Source: a candidate division FCPU426 bacterium (GTDB lineage Bacteria > Oederibacteriota > Muellerivitia > Muellerivitales > Muellerivitaceae). Taken from it: DNA of 41,322 nucleotides. The notes under the pieces were generated by a model. The model was not told the origin of the DNA. It saw nothing but the letters and a program-made list of their open reading frames with translations, and ran no database searches. The stretch spans positions 1 through 41,322 of the forward strand of contig PLFD01000042.1 of the NCBI GenBank assembly GCA_003136635.1. Reading direction: 5' to 3'. Shown here in pieces: positions 37,538 through 41,322 of this stretch; position 1 is the first letter of the stretch; every line of letters begins with the position of its first letter. The position numbers were made by a program, and so were the translations under genes.

Positions 37538-38290
37538 TCAGGGAGCGACAAAGGTACCAATCGACGTTTGCAAATATCCCAATGATCCAGTGCCGCCGTT
37601 GATGGTCGCGGCCTCATTCGCTTGAAGGAACTGATAGTCGTAAGTGGTTCCGGAGGTATAAGTGGACGCGGGTATGCTGATCGGCGAAGTGGTGCTGGAT
37701 TGGCTGTAACTGGCGGAAGGAGTCGCCTCACTCACCAGCGATACTGTATTTTCCTGGCTTGTTCCAGACCAACTGAGCGTGGTGTAAGGTGAAGGGAATG
37801 AGACGATGCTATTGATCGCCGTGACCGAACCCGAGGAAATACCCGATGAGGTCATCACCGAGAATTTAAAAGCACCGATCGTCGCGAAGGAAGAAGGCGC
37901 GTCCTGATACAGACCGCAGGTGACTCCGCCAACCGCCTGGTTGGAACCGGAATAAGGCAAAGAATAGAACGTGCCATTCGGATCCGTAAAGGTAACCGCC
38001 GCGTTGATTACCGGGGTATTGCTGACCGCCACCGCCGCGGTGAGTAGATAAGTCGTCACCGGGCCACTTCCCTGAGAGGTGATTAGATAGTCAACCGCCC
38101 CCACGACATAGTTTGTGCCGGACGAAGTGGGATTTGAGGTTGTACCGCCATTTTTTGAGATGCCGCCAATGGGAGTAGGAGGGCTCGAAGGTCCGTTGTT
38201 GAGGCAGGACAAAAAGAGGAATGACATTCCAATCAGCATAAGGCTCATCACCATTAGCGCGGGCTTTGATTTTCTAAATGCCTTTTTCAC
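37538..38290 (-). CDS. Ser/Thr/Gly-rich lipoprotein, GTG start
   Basis: The 250-residue product has a signal sequence ending in LFLSC (Cys29), so it is a lipoprotein. The mature region begins with a Gly/Ser/Thr/Pro-rich linker (about 30-60) and continues as low-complexity Ser/Thr/Gly strands (for example AVDYLITSQGSGPVTTYLLT, VSNTPVINAAVTFTDPNGTF). It may form an immunoglobulin-like or surface-exposed beta domain. GTG is chosen as start because GGAG lies eight bases before it. I recognise no family. It faces the DUF4403 gene, 23 bases apart. Function unknown. Confidence 0.65.
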   Translation of the reverse strand: MKKAFRKSKPALMVMSLMLIGMSFLFLSCLNNGPSSPPTPIGGISKNGGTTSNPTSSGTNYVVGAVDYLITSQGSGPVTTYLLTAAVAVSNTPVINAAVTFTDPNGTFYSLPYSGSNQAVGGVTCGLYQDAPSSFATIGAFKFSVMTSSGISSGSVTAINSIVSFPSPYTTLSWSGTSQENTVSLVSEATPSASYSQSSTTSPISIPASTYTSGTTYDYQFLQANEAATINGGTGSLGYLQTSIGTFVAP

Positions 38291-38635
38291 TTTTCATTCT
38301 CCTGAACGATCGTTTCAAAATGAGGAATAAGTGTTAAGCCTGGTTTCTTCTGAACGTTATCCGCCTTGTGGCTGAGTCATTTGTCCGCGCATCACCTAAA
38401 TACTTCTCTATTTTAGAACTACCTTCTTCCCAAGAACATGACCTAAAACAAGATAAAACCCGGCCTTCGGTGATCGAAGGGTCGATTATTTAATTTTCAA
38501 GACCGCGAAGAGTGTGGAAAAGAAGGAAAAAAAGCCATAATCGCCGTTACACCTAAGAACCCGCCAGAACTGGTGTGTAAGGGGGATCATTAGAAGTATC
38601 TTCCCCTGCCGGCTTCAGCAGCATTTTGTCAGCGG
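38291..38635. other. Non-coding gap between lipoprotein and response-regulator genes
   Basis: No gene is supported in these 345 bases. Two small hairpins are visible: CCTTCG/CGAAGG (38464-38469 with 38475-38480), and a TTACACC/GGTGTGTAA pair near 38547-38580. Either might contribute to termination of the response-regulator operon, but no strong T-run follows. The promoter of the lipoprotein gene must lie here. Confidence 0.45.
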
Positions 38636-39031
38636 TCAGTCTTTTTTCAAATCCGCCTGGGTCAAAACGCTTTTAATTTTGCCGAGGATCTCCCGGGGTG
38701 TGTAAAAACCCTTCACGGTGTAGTCGTTGGCCCCCATTTCAAGAGCTTTCTGGATATCTTTCTGTTCGCCGATCACCGAGAAAATAATGACCGGTATTTT
38801 TTTGGTTTCAGGGTCTTCCCGTATCCTTCGGAGCACTTCAAACCCGTCCATTTTGGGAAGCCCCAGATCCAACAGAATCAAATCAGGCTTCTTTTGTTTG
38901 GCCGTTTCCCAGCCTTCCTCACCATCCATGGCTGTTAAAACCTCATATCCATCGGCGTTCAGCACATCCTGGTAGATTCTTCGGAATCCTTCCTGGTCCT
39001 CCACAAGTAAAATCACTTCCTTACTTTCCAT
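38636..39031 (-). CDS. CheY-like single-domain response regulator
   Basis: The 131-residue protein is a bare receiver domain. It has the acidic pocket Glu11/Asp12, the phosphoacceptor Asp55 in LILLDLGLPKMDG, Ser85 in IIFSVIG and Lys107 in YTVKGFY. There is no output domain, so it acts by protein contacts, as CheY or Spo0F do. It is 35 bases downstream of the histidine kinase gene and is its likely partner. AGGAAG precedes the start. Confidence 0.95.
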   Translation of the reverse strand: MESKEVILLVEDQEGFRRIYQDVLNADGYEVLTAMDGEEGWETAKQKKPDLILLDLGLPKMDGFEVLRRIREDPETKKIPVIIFSVIGEQKDIQKALEMGANDYTVKGFYTPREILGKIKSVLTQADLKKD

Positions 39032-39066
39032 AATCCACTTCCTGCCTTTCTTTTAAACCCTTGGTT

Positions 39067-40476
39067 TCACGCGGCGGTTCCTGCCTGTTTCATGTATTTC
39101 GGGACAACCAGCTTGAAACAGCTTCCCTTCCCGACTTCCGAGGTGACCGTAAGGTCGCCCTTTTGAATGTTCATAAAATACTTGGAGATATAAAGACCCA
39201 ACCCCGCCCCCGAACGGTGCGCTTCCTGTCCCAATACACGGTTCCTGGTAAACAAACTGCCCAGGGTCTCTTCATCCATCCCTATACCTGTGTCCAACAC
39301 CTCAATCACGCCCTGATCCCCTTCACTTCCCACACGGATCGTCACCGATCCGCTGTCCGTACACTTGATGGCGTTGTTCAGCAGATTGCGCAGCGCTTCT
39401 ACGACTTTGTCGCGGTCGGCGTAAAGCATGATGCCTTCTTCAGTACCTTCAAGACGGAGGATTAAACTCTTCTCTTTCATGATTTGCTCGTAATCCCGAA
39501 TCGTGAGAGCCACCACTTCCTTCGCCGAAACTGGGTGGATATCCGCCGAAACAACCCCCCGGTCGATCTTGCTGATGCTCAGAAGATCGCTGATCAGTTT
39601 GTAATTTCCCCGGCCAATCACCAGCATCTGATCCAGATAGCCCCTTTGCCGGGAGTTCACCTCCCCGGTGATGCCATCCAGCATGTTCTCGATGAAACCG
39701 TTGATTTCAGCCACCGGCGTTTTTAATTGATGGGAAACCACCGAAATCAGGTCCGATTTCATATCTTTGACAGTCTGCAATTTACCCATAAAGGCGTTGA
39801 AGGCTTCCGCCACATCCCCAATTTCGTCCCTGCCCGACACCTCCAGGCGTTTGGTAATGTCCCACTCGCCGCGGGCGATATCCCACATCCGGTCCACAAC
39901 CCGGTGCAGGGGTTCGGTCACATAGCGCTGGAGCCGCGAAGCGACAAACAATGAAATGAAAAAGGAGATCAATCCGATAAGGACCGTAATGAGGGCGTAG
40001 TGGGTCAGGCGGGTTCTCATTTCCTCCGTATCAGTTTCCAGAAACAGGTATCCCACCCGTTCCCCGCCGGAAAAAATGTCCTGGAAAATCTTGAGCGAGC
40101 CCCCGGAGGATTCGGCGCCTGCCTGCTCCGCCACAGCCGGATAACGTCTGCGGGCCGCCCTATCCCGTTGATACGACGCGAATTGCTGGCCCTTGTTGTC
40201 ATAGAGGCAGGCGGAAAGAATACTGGGATTGGCTTTCAGGGTTGCGAGCATTTCCTGCGCGGTCTTATGGTCGTTGAAAGTCAAAGCCGCCGTACTGTTG
40301 TCCCCCATGATTTGCGCCCAGGTGGCAAGCGATTTTAGTCTTATCTCGGGATAGGTCATCATTTCATACAAAAAGAAAGTCAGACACACCATCACCAGCG
40401 CGACCAAAGTGGAAATCACCGTGATCACCATGATTTTTCTTCTTAACCGCATGTCACTAAAGCTGAACCAGCTCAT
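39067..40476 (-). CDS. Membrane histidine kinase with CHASE8-like sensor
   Basis: The 469-residue kinase has two membrane segments (about 14-36 and 158-180) flanking a periplasmic sensor whose sequence (ATWAQIMGDNSTAALTFNDH) is like the CHASE8 domain. A HAMP linker (181-233) and the HisKA dimer domain follow, with the phospho-accepting His249 in SVVSHQLKTP. A HATPase_c domain has the N box NLLNNAIK (364-371), G1 DTGIGM and G2 GAGLGLYIS. It lies three bases after yfiR and before the response regulator, so the cluster is a signalling operon. The sensed cue is unknown, but CHASE8 and YfiR both often act with periplasmic or redox cues. Confidence 0.93.
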   Translation of the reverse strand: MSWFSFSDMRLRRKIMVITVISTLVALVMVCLTFFLYEMMTYPEIRLKSLATWAQIMGDNSTAALTFNDHKTAQEMLATLKANPSILSACLYDNKGQQFASYQRDRAARRRYPAVAEQAGAESSGGSLKIFQDIFSGGERVGYLFLETDTEEMRTRLTHYALITVLIGLISFFISLFVASRLQRYVTEPLHRVVDRMWDIARGEWDITKRLEVSGRDEIGDVAEAFNAFMGKLQTVKDMKSDLISVVSHQLKTPVAEINGFIENMLDGITGEVNSRQRGYLDQMLVIGRGNYKLISDLLSISKIDRGVVSADIHPVSAKEVVALTIRDYEQIMKEKSLILRLEGTEEGIMLYADRDKVVEALRNLLNNAIKCTDSGSVTIRVGSEGDQGVIEVLDTGIGMDEETLGSLFTRNRVLGQEAHRSGAGLGLYISKYFMNIQKGDLTVTSEVGKGSCFKLVVPKYMKQAGTAA

Positions 40477-40479
40477 GAT

Positions 40480-41025
40480 TTACTCCGATTTATAAATGGT
40501 CGCCACTTGCAGTAATTTCGAGCTAATGGTCAGTCGGGAATTTTTCGCGGCTTGGGGATTAATCGCCAGGGTGATCCTTTGGCCTTCCTGGTCGAATAAA
40601 ATCATTCCTCCCAAAATGGGGAATTTTTCAATTTCTGAAACCGTCAGCACATCGGTTCCACGCATGGCTCCGAGTATTTCCGTGATGTTGTCTTTTTCCG
40701 AGTAAGAGATGAAAAGAATTTGACACTTTTGCAGTTGGGATACCCGGGTTACATCAAAAGCGCCGAAGCGTTTGATCCGGATGGGATGCCCGTCGACGCT
40801 TTTCCCTTCAACCGTCCTGTCCAGGTCTCCGCCAAAGGGATCATCTCCCAGCACTCCGATGATGATCGGCGACGCGGCGCTGTTGAAAGTTCCGTTGGGC
40901 CACTGCACAAACTTGGCGAAATTGAACAGGTAAGCGGCTTTCACCGCGTATTCGGAAAACTGTCCCCATGCGGGAAAAGCAATCGCCAAAACGAGGGCTA
41001 AAGTGATTCGCCTGAACTTTTTCAC
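40480..41025 (-). CDS. YfiR family (DUF4154) periplasmic protein
   Basis: The 181-residue protein has a signal peptide (residues 1-21, ...AIAFPAWG-QFS). The mature domain is a clear YfiR/DUF4154 fold: AVKAAYLFNFAKFVQWPNG, PIIIGVLGDDPFGGDLDRTV, the CQILFISYSEKDNITEILGA strand-helix and a closing IEKFPILGGMILF segment. In Pseudomonas, YfiR is a redox-responsive repressor of the diguanylate cyclase YfiN; here no cyclase is visible, and the protein sits with a histidine kinase. It lies 15 bases from the TonB-receptor gene end. Confidence 0.93.
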   Translation of the reverse strand: MKKFRRITLALVLAIAFPAWGQFSEYAVKAAYLFNFAKFVQWPNGTFNSAASPIIIGVLGDDPFGGDLDRTVEGKSVDGHPIRIKRFGAFDVTRVSQLQKCQILFISYSEKDNITEILGAMRGTDVLTVSEIEKFPILGGMILFDQEGQRITLAINPQAAKNSRLTISSKLLQVATIYKSE

Positions 41026-41040
41026 TGGTTTATCCCTCGC

Positions 41041-41322
41041 TCAATATCGCGCGGTCAACTGGCCATAAACCCCTGTTTGGGGATTTGAACTGTTCAGGAA
41101 AGTAGCGGCCTCTGTGTGGCCGCCTTCCAAATCCTGTCCCCAAACCGCCATTTCCCAATTCAACGTTGGTTTCCAGCTAAATCCCAAATCCCAAACTCCA
41201 TAAGAGGGAACAATACCGGTGTTGACTCCCGTGGGATCGTTGATCACGGTGGCATCCACCCAATAGTAAGAAGTGTTCAATTTCAGGTTCGAGGCGGCAT
41301 CCCAGGACAACCGTCCGTCCAG
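41041..41322 (-). CDS. TonB-dependent receptor-like barrel, C-terminal part (runs off window)
   Basis: Ninety-three residues from the end of a large protein are visible. They look like the last barrel strands of a TonB-dependent receptor: LKLNTSYYWVDATVIND, YGVWDLGFSWKP, WEMAVWGQDL and a terminal TGVYGQLTARY ending in an aromatic residue. The plug and remaining barrel lie outside. It is the promoter-side gene of the yfiR-kinase-regulator operon, a combination also seen in other bacteria where YfiR follows a TonB-type receptor. Substrate unknown. Confidence 0.8.
   Translation of the reverse strand: MDGRLSWDAASNLKLNTSYYWVDATVINDPTGVNTGIVPSYGVWDLGFSWKPTLNWEMAVWGQDLEGGHTEAATFLNSSNPQTGVYGQLTARY

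Noticed and set aside
37529..37543. Hairpin CCCTGA/TCAGGG between the DUF4403 and lipoprotein genes
   Set aside because: No T-run on either strand and it overlaps the stop codon of the lipoprotein gene.
1..41322. CRISPR array, tRNA, rRNA, IS element or prophage
   Set aside because: No regularly spaced repeats, cloverleaf, ribosomal sequence, transposase or phage structural gene was seen.

Overview
The window looks like a chromosomal segment of a free-living, Gram-negative (diderm) bacterium of roughly balanced base composition. Evidence for an outer membrane: an OmpH/Skp-type periplasmic chaperone, six or seven exported beta-barrel-like proteins, several lipoproteins and the end of a TonB-dependent receptor. 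Housekeeping genes (ffh, comM, cspA, a DEAD-box helicase, a hypoxanthine phosphoribosyltransferase) are intact and normally spaced, and no phage, IS element, tRNA, rRNA or CRISPR array was seen. I cannot name the phylum from sequence alone. The many TPR proteins and uncharacterised exported proteins suggest an uncultivated lineage.

Layout. 0-1.2 kb (minus): 5' part of a DEAD-box RNA helicase, a hairpin-rich non-coding stretch, then skp. 1.35-3.4 kb (plus): a Cys-rich exported protein, an outer-membrane protein with a CSVCGCGDP motif and a monohaem cytochrome. 3.7-9.1 kb (plus): MFS exporter, ffh, a large TPR/proline-rich protein and a cyclic-nucleotide-binding protein. 9.3-16.3 kb: a TPR-barrel fusion, comM, a family 4 glycosyltransferase that apparently starts at CTG behind a hairpin, small exported proteins and cspA. 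16.4-20.3 kb: an archaeal-type ADP-dependent sugar kinase, a 38-residue basic peptide gene, and a HI0933-type flavoprotein with a membrane partner.

20.4-31.1 kb is the most distinctive region: nine SRPBCC/AHSA1 (START-like) domains in eight genes, with two non-metal-sensing ArsR-type repressor genes, VOC, SnoaL, DoxX, DHFR-like, GyrI-like, DUF1579-like and ParB-like genes and a TPR glycosyltransferase. Each arsR heads its own minus-strand operon. Both promoters carry the same operator-like element (TTAAC-N6-GYTAA) overlapping or abutting the -10 box, which suggests autorepression and possibly cross-talk.

31.2-32.9 kb holds hpt, a TIR-domain protein with a small CxxC partner, and a decayed Bax-inhibitor-1 fragment. 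33-37.5 kb (plus) carries two barrel proteins, a DUF202 protein, an AI-2E-family permease and a DUF4403 lipoprotein. 37.5-41.3 kb (minus) has a lipoprotein and a signalling operon: TonB receptor end, YfiR, CHASE8-type histidine kinase and CheY-like response regulator.
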